Positions 51,561 to 60,260 of a DNA stretch of 64,000 bases are shown piece by piece (the stretch's first letter is position 1; every line of letters begins with the position of its first letter). The DNA comes from an uncultured Porphyromonadaceae bacterium. Lineage in GTDB: Bacteria; Bacteroidota; Bacteroidia; Bacteroidales; Muribaculaceae. Under the pieces are notes generated by a model that did not search any database, was not told the DNA's origin, and was given only the letters and a program-made list of their open reading frames with translations. The stretch covers positions 1-64,000 of the forward strand of contig UQUV01000008.1 of the NCBI GenBank assembly GCA_900544305.1, written 5' to 3'. The position numbers were made by a program, and so were the translations under genes.

Positions 51561-54500
51561 ATGGGATTTAACGACTTCCTGAAAAAAATGTTTGGCAACA
51601 AATCTCAGCGCGACCTTCGTGAAATTCAACCGATTGTCGACAAGATTAATGCCATCTACCCTACTCTCGCCAATCTGTCGAACGACGAACTCCGCGAGAA
51701 AATCACAAACATCCGGGCTGCACTGAAACAAAGCACAGCTGAAAAACGTGCGGAAATCGACTCCTTGAAAAAGGAAATCGAAGCATTGGAATACGACAAG
51801 CGCGAACCGCTTTGGGACAAAATCGACAATATCGAGAAAGAAATCCTCGATATTCTTGAAAAGGAACTGGACAAGAACCTTCCGGAAGTGTTCGCCTGCG
51901 TACGCGAAACAGCCCGCCGTTTCAAAGAAAACGAATTCATCGAAGTGACAGCTACCGACTTCGACCGCGAACTCGCTGCCAAAGGCAAGGACTTCATCCG
52001 TATCGAAGGCGACAAGGCCATCTATCAGAACCACTGGATGGCTGGCGGTAACGAAGTGACCTGGGACATGGTACACTACGATGTACAGCTCATCGGTGGT
52101 ATCGCACTCCACCACGGCAAGATTGCCGAAATGGCAACCGGCGAAGGTAAGACTCTTGTGGCTACTCTTCCGGTATTCCTTAACGCATTGACAGGAAACG
52201 GTGTGCACATGGTGACCGTCAACGACTACCTGTCAAAACGTGACTCGGAATGGATGGGCCCGCTCTACATGTTCCACGGACTTTCCGTTGACTGCATCGA
52301 CAAGCATCAGCCGAGCACACAGGCCCGTCGCGATGCCTACAATGCCGACATCACTTTTGGTACGAACAACGAATTCGGTTTCGACTACCTCCGCGACAAC
52401 ATGGCAACATCGCCCGACGACCTCGTTCAGCGTGCCCACAACTTTGCCATCGTCGATGAAGTCGACTCCGTGCTTATCGACGACGCACGTACACCGCTTA
52501 TCATTTCCGGTCCGGTGCCAAAAGGCGACGACCAGATGTTCATGCAGTTCAAGCCGAACGTGGAAAAGGTTGTAAACGCACAGAAAAAACTCGTTACAAC
52601 TATTTTGGCACAAGCCAAGGACCTCATCGCTTCGGACGACAAGGAAAAACGCAAAGAAGGAGCATTGCTTCTGTTCCGTTCCTACAAAGGTCTGCCGAAA
52701 TACGGTCCGCTCATCAAATATTTGAGCCAGGAAGGTATCAAGCCGCTTATGCTTGAAACGGAAGCCTACTACATGCAGGACAACAACCGCGAAATGCCGA
52801 CCGTAACCGACCCGCTCTACTTCGTCATCGACGAAAAGAACCGCAGCATCGAATTGACCGACAAAGGTATCGACGTACTGACAGGTTCCAGCGACGACCC
52901 TGAATTCTTCGTGCTTCCTGACATTGCAAGCCAGCTTTCAGCTCTTGAAAACGAACAGCTTTCTGCCGAAGAAAAACAGGAAAAGAAAGACGCCCTCATG
53001 CAGAACTACGCTGTCAAGGCAGAACGTGTCCATACTGTCAACCAGTTGCTGAAAGCCTATACGCTTTTCGACCGCGACGTGGAATACGTTATCGACGACA
53101 ACAAAATCAAGATTGTCGACGAGCAGACAGGCCGTATCATGGAAGGTCGCCGCTACAGCGACGGTCTGCACCAGGCTATCGAAGCGAAGGAAGGTGTAAA
53201 GGTAGAAGCCGCTACACAGACATTTGCAACCATTACGCTCCAGAACTACTTCCGTATGTACCACAAACTTTCAGGTATGACCGGTACGGCAGAAACGGAA
53301 GCAGGCGAATTCTGGGATATCTATAAACTCGACGTTGTAAACATCCCGACCAACCGTAAGGTACAGCGTGTCGACATGAACGACCGCGTCTACAAGACAA
53401 AGAAGGAAAAATACAACGCCGTTATCGAAGAAGTGGAAAAGATGGTGAAGGCAGGCCGTCCGGTACTTGTCGGTACAACATCTGTCGACATTTCCGAATT
53501 GCTCAGCCGAATGCTGACCATGCGCCACATTCCACACAACGTATTGAATGCAAAACTCCACCAGAAGGAAGCTGAAATCGTGGCACACGCCGGCCAGAAG
53601 GGAGTAGTGACAATCGCTACCAACATGGCAGGTCGTGGTACGGACATCAAGCTGACACAGGAAGTGAAGGACGCAGGCGGTTTGGCCATCATCGGTACCG
53701 AACGCCACGAATCACGCCGTGTCGACCGTCAGCTTCGCGGTCGTGCCGGACGTCAGGGCGACCCGGGTTCTTCTCTGTTCTTCGTTTCATTTGAAGATAC
53801 GGTTATGCGTCTGTTCGCTACCGACCGCGTAGTGAAGATGCTCGACCACCTCGGACTGAAAGAAGGCGAACCTATCGAACACGGCATGGTAACGAAGTCC
53901 ATCGAAAACGCACAGAAACGTGTGGAAGAAAACAACTTCGGTATCCGTAAGCGTCTGTTGGAATACGACGACGTGATGAACGCACAGCGTAAGGTTATCT
54001 ACTCACGCCGCCACCACGCATTGATGGGTGAACGTATCGGTATCGATATCATGAACATGATTTACGATACGGTTGAAAACATCGTCAACTCTTACGGCGG
54101 ACAGGCCGACTATGAGGAACTGAAGATGGATATCCTCAAGACTCTTGCCATCGAACTGCCGTTCAACGAAGAAGAATACAAGAAACTCTCTGCCGAAAAG
54201 CAGACACAGGCAATTTTCGACGCCGCTGTCGAAACATTCAAGCGCAAGAGCGAGAAGATGGCGGAAGTGGCAATGCCGATTATCAAGGACATCGTGGAAA
54301 ACCGCGGTGGCAAAGGCCTTATCCGTGTTCCGGTAGCCGACGGAAAACGTGTCTACGGCATCACTGTTGACTTGGAAGAATCCTACAACAGCAACTGTAC
54401 GAACATTGCCAAGGCTTGGCAGAAAGCTATCCTGCTTATGTCGATTGACGAAGCATGGAAGGAACACCTCCGTGAACTCGACCAACTCCGTCAGTCTGTA

Positions 54501-54974
54501 CAGAATGCAAGCTACGAACAGAAAGATCCGCTGTTGATCTACAAGATTGAATCGTTCAACCTGTTCAAGACAATGCTCAACACAATGAACGCCAAGGCTG
54601 TTTCTATCCTTATGCGAGGCATTATTCCTGTACAGGTAGTTCCGGCTGCTCCACAACAGCCACAGCAGGCTCCGCAGCAAGCACCTCAAGCTCCGCAGCA
54701 CCAGGCAGGCAACGTGTCTATCACACCGCCGATGCCGTCGCCGATTCCTGTTCAACCGGCAATGCCTGAACGCAAGCAGGACTACAGCAAGTACACTGCC
54801 CACAAGGAAGAATATCCGGGACAGGATGCACAACGCCAGGCTGCACGTTCTCCGCAAGGCCAACGCCATGTGGTAGAACCAGTAAAGGCAGACCCGAAAG
54901 TGGGACGTAATGACCCATGTCCTTGCGGAAGCGGCAAGAAATACAAGAACTGCCACGGAAAGGGAATTGTATAA
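51561..54974 (+). CDS. secA: Preprotein translocase ATPase SecA
   Basis: The 1137-residue motor drives secretory proteins through SecYEG. Visible: Walker A EMATGEGKT (190-198), VHMVTVNDYLSKRD, the DEAD-type VDEVDSVLIDDARTPLIISG, AATQTFATITLQNYFRMY, GMTGTAETEA, NMAGRGTDIKL, the arginine finger region QLRGRAGRQGDPGSS and the zinc-binding tail NDPCPCGSGKKYKNCHG. A charged helical insert at about 55-110 and Pro/Gln-rich linker near 1030-1060 explain the extra length, which is usual in Bacteroidetes. Single gene, closed by a terminator at 55000. Confidence 0.97.
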   Translation: MGFNDFLKKMFGNKSQRDLREIQPIVDKINAIYPTLANLSNDELREKITNIRAALKQSTAEKRAEIDSLKKEIEALEYDKREPLWDKIDNIEKEILDILEKELDKNLPEVFACVRETARRFKENEFIEVTATDFDRELAAKGKDFIRIEGDKAIYQNHWMAGGNEVTWDMVHYDVQLIGGIALHHGKIAEMATGEGKTLVATLPVFLNALTGNGVHMVTVNDYLSKRDSEWMGPLYMFHGLSVDCIDKHQPSTQARRDAYNADITFGTNNEFGFDYLRDNMATSPDDLVQRAHNFAIVDEVDSVLIDDARTPLIISGPVPKGDDQMFMQFKPNVEKVVNAQKKLVTTILAQAKDLIASDDKEKRKEGALLLFRSYKGLPKYGPLIKYLSQEGIKPLMLETEAYYMQDNNREMPTVTDPLYFVIDEKNRSIELTDKGIDVLTGSSDDPEFFVLPDIASQLSALENEQLSAEEKQEKKDALMQNYAVKAERVHTVNQLLKAYTLFDRDVEYVIDDNKIKIVDEQTGRIMEGRRYSDGLHQAIEAKEGVKVEAATQTFATITLQNYFRMYHKLSGMTGTAETEAGEFWDIYKLDVVNIPTNRKVQRVDMNDRVYKTKKEKYNAVIEEVEKMVKAGRPVLVGTTSVDISELLSRMLTMRHIPHNVLNAKLHQKEAEIVAHAGQKGVVTIATNMAGRGTDIKLTQEVKDAGGLAIIGTERHESRRVDRQLRGRAGRQGDPGSSLFFVSFEDTVMRLFATDRVVKMLDHLGLKEGEPIEHGMVTKSIENAQKRVEENNFGIRKRLLEYDDVMNAQRKVIYSRRHHALMGERIGIDIMNMIYDTVENIVNSYGGQADYEELKMDILKTLAIELPFNEEEYKKLSAEKQTQAIFDAAVETFKRKSEKMAEVAMPIIKDIVENRGGKGLIRVPVADGKRVYGITVDLEESYNSNCTNIAKAWQKAILLMSIDEAWKEHLRELDQLRQSVQNASYEQKDPLLIYKIESFNLFKTMLNTMNAKAVSILMRGIIPVQVVPAAPQQPQQAPQQAPQAPQHQAGNVSITPPMPSPIPVQPAMPERKQDYSKYTAHKEEYPGQDAQRQAARSPQGQRHVVEPVKADPKVGRNDPCPCGSGKKYKNCHGKGIV

Positions 54975-54999
54975 ACTCCAGAACAAGGCATATAAAAGC

Positions 55000-55038
55000 A
55001 GAAAAGACTACGGGATTCCGTAGTCTTTTCTGTTTTTA
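55000..55038. terminator. Bidirectional terminator after secA
   Basis: AGAAAAGACTACGG (55000-55013) and CCGTAGTCTTTTCT (55018-55031) form a perfect 14-base stem with GTTTTTATT after it; works also for the convergent porin gene. Confidence 0.9.
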
Positions 55039-55052
55039 TTGTATTCCGGTTA

Positions 55053-56231
55053 TTATAACACCGGTATGCGATAGATAAACCCGACTGATACGCGAAAACG
55101 GTCGGCAGGTACGGCCACGGAAGGGATATCCACTTCCCGGAAAGTCTTGCCAAGGGCATTCGCAAAGATATGCAGATTATCGTCGGTCATCGGATAAAAC
55201 TCTATTCCTCCCTGATAACCCCACGCCGAAAGCCATGTGCCGGACTGAAACGGACCATTATCCTCATAGACGGAAGCCCGGTCATAATATCCCTTCACGA
55301 AAGCGTTCCATTTCGAATGGAAACGATAGTTCAGTTCGGAAATGCAGGTAAGGTATTCCACATTCTGCACTGCCCTGTTCAACGGATTTCCGGCTTCATC
55401 CACTCCCATTCGCCGCAACGTTCCCATACCGTCAAGTGCAGCCCGATTGTAAAGCACGTCGACATATACATTACATTTCCCCCAATCGAACAACTGTCCG
55501 CCGGTAAGCATCACGCCCCACCGTCCGCGCGCCTGTTCACTCGCCGTAGCGGCATAGCGGAAAGAAACAAAATCGTCGGCAAACCGCCCGTTCCACATCA
55601 GTGAATACTGCAACGGAGCAAACGGTTTCTCTATATTGTCGGGAAGTACGCCATACGTCTCTTCCATCGTCGAACTTCGGTTATTGGCTATCTGCCAGGC
55701 CACTTCCTGATTCGGCCGGAAATGATAGTGCATGTTCACACCCGTCACGCTGCTTGAAATGTCATCCCCCATCCCGCTGTATTCATAGATTTCCAGACGG
55801 GAATAATCATACTCAAAGCCACCGAAAAAGAGCGCCTGTTTTCCTGCCGTAACCGACAGCTTGGGAGTTATCCAATATTTCAGAAACGCATAGTCGATGG
55901 CATTGACAAGCGATTCGAGGTTTTCATAATCCGAAGTCTTGTTGAAACGTTGCAGAAAACGGTACGACAGCTTGTCCGTCACGTTTCCATGAATACCCAA
56001 CATTACATAATCCATATTGAACGTCAGTTCGTCAGCCTTACCGTCGTTAAAAGGCAACGCCACACAGGAACGGAGACTCAGGTTTATATTGATATTTTCA
56101 GGCTTGTCCTTTTTGGAAAGATATTCAAACAAAGTTCCACTCTTTTCCGTATTCTCGGCAAAACCCGCAAAAGACGAACAGCAAAAAACCGACACAAGAC
56201 AACCGACCAGCAAACGATGTGATATTTTCAT
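55053..56231 (-). CDS. Outer-membrane porin, OprO/OprP-like
   Basis: The 392-residue protein has a signal peptide (to about residue 25) and then amphipathic barrel strands. Typical features of the phosphate-selective porin O/P family are LESLVNAIDYAFLKYWITPK, LSVTAGKQALFFGGFEYD and the closing RFRVSVGFIYRIPV. The substrate may be an anion; specificity cannot be told. Its promoter lies within the last bases after the restriction island, so it is not part of that operon. Confidence 0.8.
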   Translation of the reverse strand: MKISHRLLVGCLVSVFCCSSFAGFAENTEKSGTLFEYLSKKDKPENININLSLRSCVALPFNDGKADELTFNMDYVMLGIHGNVTDKLSYRFLQRFNKTSDYENLESLVNAIDYAFLKYWITPKLSVTAGKQALFFGGFEYDYSRLEIYEYSGMGDDISSSVTGVNMHYHFRPNQEVAWQIANNRSSTMEETYGVLPDNIEKPFAPLQYSLMWNGRFADDFVSFRYAATASEQARGRWGVMLTGGQLFDWGKCNVYVDVLYNRAALDGMGTLRRMGVDEAGNPLNRAVQNVEYLTCISELNYRFHSKWNAFVKGYYDRASVYEDNGPFQSGTWLSAWGYQGGIEFYPMTDDNLHIFANALGKTFREVDIPSVAVPADRFRVSVGFIYRIPVL

Positions 56232-56269
56232 AGAAAGATCTAATAAAGGTTTGTAAAAAATGGTTTCTA

Positions 56270-56301
56270 CAAATTTACAAAGTTCTCATGTTAAATACAA
56301 A
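56270..56301 (-). promoter_or_regulatory. Porin promoter
   Basis: On the minus strand: TTTG (56301-56298), 20 bases, TAAATTTG (56277-56270). It starts ten bases after the stop of the methyltransferase gene. Confidence 0.75.
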
Positions 56302-56310
56302 ATCCAATAG

Positions 56311-57186
56311 CTACCAAGGGACACAACCGTACGGTTCATCCCCTTCTGCAAGAATAAAAGAGTTATCGGCAGGGATTATTTTAGATTTCATAAGTCTGGA
56401 AATATACGACTTTTTGATTTCCGGATTGTCGAGTTCGACCCGACGTGCTTTACTAAGTAACAAAAATTCCTCTTCTGTCTCTAATCCAAGATAACGGCGT
56501 TCAAGCAAACTGGCAGCAATCCCGGTCGTAGCACTACCACTGAACGGGTCCAGAATCCAAGCACCGGGTCTGGTACTGGCAAGAATCAGGCGTGAAAGTA
56601 CAGCCAAAGGTTTCTGTGTGGGATGCTTTCCGCAACTTTTTTCCCAGCGCCCAATGGCAGGAAGATGCCAAACATCCGTCATTTGCTTATTACCATTCAG
56701 TTCCTTCATCAATTCGTAATTATAATAATGAGGAACTTTCGCAGACTTTCGTGCCCAAATAATAAATTCCGTAGAGTGCGTAAAATAACGGCACGTAATG
56801 TTAGGTGGCGGATTCGTCTTAGCCCAAGTTATCACATTGAGAATCTTAAATCCTAACTTTATTAATTGCTGCTGAACGCTGAATATGTTGTGATGAGTTC
56901 CAGATATCCAGATTGTAGCATTGTCTTTCATATGCTCCCTGCATGCCGACAGCCAACGGTAGTTATAAGCATCCAATTCTCCCTGTTCCATTGGTCTGTC
57001 CCATTCACCTTTGTCCACACAAGCCACCTTTCCGCTTTTACAAGTTATCCCACCTCCGGAAAGAAAATAAGGAGGATCTGCGAAAATCATGTCAAATTCA
57101 AATCTGAATCTTGACAAAATTTCCACACAATCACCCTGAATCAGTGTAAAATCCTTATTTGACGATTTATAGAATGATGGTATCAT
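56311..57186 (-). CDS. dpnA: Second DNA methyltransferase of a DpnII-type system (DpnA-like)
   Basis: The 291-residue enzyme is a beta-class amino methyltransferase: catalytic motif IV DPPY (37-40) comes before the SAM-binding motif I DPFSGSATTG (213-222). FADPPYFLSGGG, WISGTHHNIFSV, ITWAKTNPPPNIT and GKHPTQKPL are typical of the DpnA/M2.DpnII group, which methylates adenine in GATC and can act on single-stranded DNA. It overlaps the endonuclease gene by four bases (ATGA), so the two are translationally coupled. Low GC compared with the flanks. Confidence 0.88.
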   Translation of the reverse strand: MIPSFYKSSNKDFTLIQGDCVEILSRFRFEFDMIFADPPYFLSGGGITCKSGKVACVDKGEWDRPMEQGELDAYNYRWLSACREHMKDNATIWISGTHHNIFSVQQQLIKLGFKILNVITWAKTNPPPNITCRYFTHSTEFIIWARKSAKVPHYYNYELMKELNGNKQMTDVWHLPAIGRWEKSCGKHPTQKPLAVLSRLILASTRPGAWILDPFSGSATTGIAASLLERRYLGLETEEEFLLLSKARRVELDNPEIKKSYISRLMKSKIIPADNSFILAEGDEPYGCVPW

Positions 57187-58010
57187 TTCTCCGTCACTTG
57201 TTGTAAAAACTCTTCTAAGTTCGTCAGATTATAAATATGGGGAATAATGTTATAGGCCTCCTGCAACTTGTTTTTTGCCGATTTCCAACCAATCCCGTCC
57301 GTAATCCAAACAAATCCAAAACCCGGCACGGAATTAATCTTTGGAGCAATATCAGAATAAGAACGCGCTACTTCATTCAGTTTAGAACCGCCACTGCTAT
57401 AAAAATTCACCTCAATAAGATATATCTTCTCTGCCGTTTCGACAACAAAATCAAAACGTTTCTCATCATCTCCCAATACAGCAGATATTTCAGGCCATTC
57501 ACTTGAATAGACTTCCCGACGGAAATTAACACCCTTTTGAGAGAACATTTCAGCAACTCTGTGTTCCATTACATGTCCACTACGGTTTTTCCGTGCGTTC
57601 GTATCCAATCCGGTTTCGATACCAAACACATAATCCACCAGATTATTTATTCGTTTCGACTGGAACAAGGTCTGTAGACCGGTACTTTCCAAAAATTCCA
57701 AAACCCCGTCGACAGAAGTAAACAAGGTATCCATCACAACACATTGTCCCAAACCGTTAAGCACTTTCTTCTTTCCTTCACTCCGAACAGCAATAAGTAT
57801 GTCCATTACGCTGAATGCCGTTTTATCCCGATTCCATACCACCTCGACAGCTTTACGCATATCTGTGGCACCAATCAGGCTGTTCAGCATACACAGACTC
57901 AATTTTATATTGTCAACGTTTTGAGATATCTTCCCAAAATCACAGAAAAAATCCAACGTTTGGTTCGTCTCTTGCAGTTGAGACATAAATTTATCAAAAT
58001 CCTTATTCAT
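57183..58010 (-). CDS. dpnB: Type II restriction endonuclease, DpnII/MboI family (GATC)
   Basis: The 275-residue protein matches DpnII in several blocks: MLNSLIGATD, NNLVDYVFGIETGLDTNARK, RFDFVVETAEKIYLIEVNFY, SSGGSKLNEVARSY and VWITDGIGWKSAKNKL. Asp187 and Glu200-x-Asn202 form the PD-(D/E)XK-type metal site. The family cuts unmethylated GATC before the G. Two methyltransferases of the same specificity are encoded in the same operon. Confidence 0.92.
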   Translation of the reverse strand: MNKDFDKFMSQLQETNQTLDFFCDFGKISQNVDNIKLSLCMLNSLIGATDMRKAVEVVWNRDKTAFSVMDILIAVRSEGKKKVLNGLGQCVVMDTLFTSVDGVLEFLESTGLQTLFQSKRINNLVDYVFGIETGLDTNARKNRSGHVMEHRVAEMFSQKGVNFRREVYSSEWPEISAVLGDDEKRFDFVVETAEKIYLIEVNFYSSGGSKLNEVARSYSDIAPKINSVPGFGFVWITDGIGWKSAKNKLQEAYNIIPHIYNLTNLEEFLQQVTEK

Positions 58011-58019
58011 GGCCTTCTA

Positions 58020-59099
58020 TTAATCTACTAATGAAACAAATTCAGAGTTGCCCAATGCATACATCTGTATCTTATCGTTATATTTTATATCCACTTTTGC
58101 CTTCTTTATCCTACCTATTTCAGGAGCGATAATATAGGCTTTAACTTCTTTAAATTCATCCGGAGTTGTGATATTCTCAATCCATCGCAAATAACGCACA
58201 ACTTGATTGTAGGCTTCCTTTTTAGCCTTCGTTTTTTTCAATTCAATAATGACATTAGGCACAGTGCCATTTTTTAATGGCTTTGTCACACTGTACAGAC
58301 AGATGTCCGCTCTATCCATATCGCTGGGCTTAAATGGCGAAAGCGGCACTTGCCGACATAAAACATATTCATCATTCAAGAATTCAGCAAAAGGCTTCAA
58401 GGAAGAAAGAATCGTGAATTCCAACTGCGCTTCATTCACCATTTCATCTTTAGTAGAAACCAAGTCACTGTCAAACACTTGTTCTTTTCCGGACTTCTCA
58501 ACCTCATTGTAGCCCTGAAAATCAATTTTGATTTCACTGCTTTTTATTAAAGCGAACAAAGTTTCCACCTCACCCGGTGTTAAAGTACAGAAACCCATCC
58601 CCTGCATACTGTTGGAAGGAAGCGGATAAGGATATTTACCCAATTCAAAATACAGTTCATCCGACGAAATGCTTTTGCCTGTGTCTTCATCCGGAAGAAA
58701 TTGAAACAGGAACGGCTGAGCTTTGAGCCCTCCATCCTTTTGAATCCGGAAAATGCCCGGAGTTTCAGTTGGAATATATCTTTTTCGTACCGACTCATCC
58801 CAAAACAAATCAGCATCCGTACGGATTCCCAATGGACTGGTTTTTCCATTCAAGAAAAAAGAAGCGGCTGTCTCATTTCCATAAATTCGACCTCCATATA
58901 CGATTTTCCGTTTTAAAAAGAAAAAGACGGCCGAACCTTCTCTGCTACAAGCATAGTCGGCAAGCACATTATAATGACGGCTTCTCGACGAAGGCCTGTT
59001 TGCCAATACGGGCGGCATCAGGAAACCATAAAGTCCCCGATTCAAATATAATTTCAAAGAATCCTCATCGTATAGAGCAACAAAAAGTCCACCATTCAT
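58020..59099 (-). CDS. Unrecognised protein in the DpnII island, C-terminal PD-(D/E)XK nuclease domain
   Basis: The 359-residue protein sits 14 bases after the Dam-like methylase and 9 before the endonuclease. From about residue 222 it shows a nuclease core: Glu227 (AQLEFTIL), Asp265 (DRADICLY), Glu286-Leu-Lys288 (NVIIELKKTK) and Gln299 (YNQVVRYLRWI), the order found in NucS/DUF91-like enzymes. Residues about 1-185 are beta-rich, with HYNVLADYACSREGSAVFFF, KRKIVYGGRIYG and IFRIQKDGGLKAQPFLFQFL. They resemble PUA/EVE-like modules that read modified bases, but this is tentative. It has no known place in DpnII systems, which normally have three genes. Confidence 0.6.
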   Translation of the reverse strand: MNGGLFVALYDEDSLKLYLNRGLYGFLMPPVLANRPSSRSRHYNVLADYACSREGSAVFFFLKRKIVYGGRIYGNETAASFFLNGKTSPLGIRTDADLFWDESVRKRYIPTETPGIFRIQKDGGLKAQPFLFQFLPDEDTGKSISSDELYFELGKYPYPLPSNSMQGMGFCTLTPGEVETLFALIKSSEIKIDFQGYNEVEKSGKEQVFDSDLVSTKDEMVNEAQLEFTILSSLKPFAEFLNDEYVLCRQVPLSPFKPSDMDRADICLYSVTKPLKNGTVPNVIIELKKTKAKKEAYNQVVRYLRWIENITTPDEFKEVKAYIIAPEIGRIKKAKVDIKYNDKIQMYALGNSEFVSLVD

Positions 59100-59113
59100 A
59101 GCACTAATATATT

Positions 59114-60082
59114 TTATACTACATACGCAGCTTTCTCCTCAGCCACAAACAAGGAATCATGTAAATCTGTGTTTGTTTCCGATTTGACCTTTGTATTCTG
59201 ATAGTTATGTACAAGAATTTCCGTTAGTTTTCCTCGCTTTTGTGGATTGGAATTGACACTTCTTGCAGCCCAAACCCGTTCAATCGGATAATCAACATAC
59301 AACCGGTCAAAAAAATCATCGGAGGCATCTTTTCCTTTTCCGTCAGAATTACTGAGCATAAAATGAAAACCTGCCTTATCAATACGGTCACAAAAGAGTT
59401 TCAGACGTATCTGCTCTTCGTCATTAAACACTTCTTTTGTGTAATCCTTGAAACTGGAAGTCCCACTTAATGGACGATACGGAGGATCAAAATAAAACAG
59501 TGTATTACCCGATGCATATTCAAAGGTTTTCTCAAAATCGCCGGTTAATATTTCCACACGTTTGAGAATGGCACTGTCTTTACGAATCGTTGCAGGATCG
59601 CAAATTGTCGGGTTGACATATTTCCCAAACGGCACATTGAACATGCCTGATTTGTTCACCCGATACAAGCCGTTGAAACATGTCCTGTTTAAAAAGAAAA
59701 ATAGTGCGGTATTGCTCACAGCATCCAAATTCTTTTCATTGTAGCGTGCTCTTGACGACAAAAAGAACTTTTCTCTTTCGTCCATATTTAATGCCAAATA
59801 GGATCCTTCCAATTTCTTCAGCGACGCAATAAGTTCATCAGGCTGATCCCGTACCGTCTCATAACAGGTTGTCAAATCCCGATTAATGTCATTGATGACC
59901 ACACGATGGATATTAGGATATTTCTGCAACATATAAAACAGCATGGCACCTCCGCCAACAAACGGCTCAATATATGTCACATTCTCCCATTTATCAAAGT
60001 CAGCTGGAAGTTGGGCATCCAGTTGTTCAATGAGCTGAGTTTTACCCCCAACCCACTTGATAAAAGGTTTTGCTTTTGTCAT
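59114..60082 (-). CDS. dpnM: Dam-like N6-adenine methyltransferase (DpnM-like, GATC)
   Basis: The 322-residue alpha-class enzyme has motif X KPFIKWVGGKTQL (5-17), motif I EPFVGGGAM (39-47), the specificity segment NRTCFNGLYRVNKSGMFNVP and motif IV DPPY (199-202). It belongs to the Dam/DpnM group that methylates adenine in double-stranded GATC. It is the first gene of the four-gene minus-strand island. The C-terminal 25 residues are extra and polar. Confidence 0.92.
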   Translation of the reverse strand: MTKAKPFIKWVGGKTQLIEQLDAQLPADFDKWENVTYIEPFVGGGAMLFYMLQKYPNIHRVVINDINRDLTTCYETVRDQPDELIASLKKLEGSYLALNMDEREKFFLSSRARYNEKNLDAVSNTALFFFLNRTCFNGLYRVNKSGMFNVPFGKYVNPTICDPATIRKDSAILKRVEILTGDFEKTFEYASGNTLFYFDPPYRPLSGTSSFKDYTKEVFNDEEQIRLKLFCDRIDKAGFHFMLSNSDGKGKDASDDFFDRLYVDYPIERVWAARSVNSNPQKRGKLTEILVHNYQNTKVKSETNTDLHDSLFVAEEKAAYVV

Positions 60083-60201
60083 AATTGCAGAGTCTTATTA
60101 TAAGTATAATCCGAATTGGCACAATTTTCACCAACACGGCAGGATACAAAAATACGAATTTCGGCAGAGAATAAAAAGTTTTTAACCTGCTGCTCCTAAA
60201 C

Positions 60202-60240
60202 AAAAAAGTCCCTCCCGATTTTCTCGACAGGGACTTTTTG
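60202..60240 (-). terminator. dnaJ terminator
   Basis: AAAAAGTCCCT-CCCG and CGACAGGGACTTTTT form the stem; on the minus strand it ends in a T run. It separates grpE-dnaJ from the restriction island. Confidence 0.8.
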
Positions 60241-60260
60241 CCATTTATGCAATATTTCTA

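Noticed and set aside
60083..60260. tRNA or other attachment site next to the restriction island
   Set aside because: Only the dnaJ terminator and AT-rich sequence are seen; no tRNA-like cloverleaf or flanking direct repeat was found.
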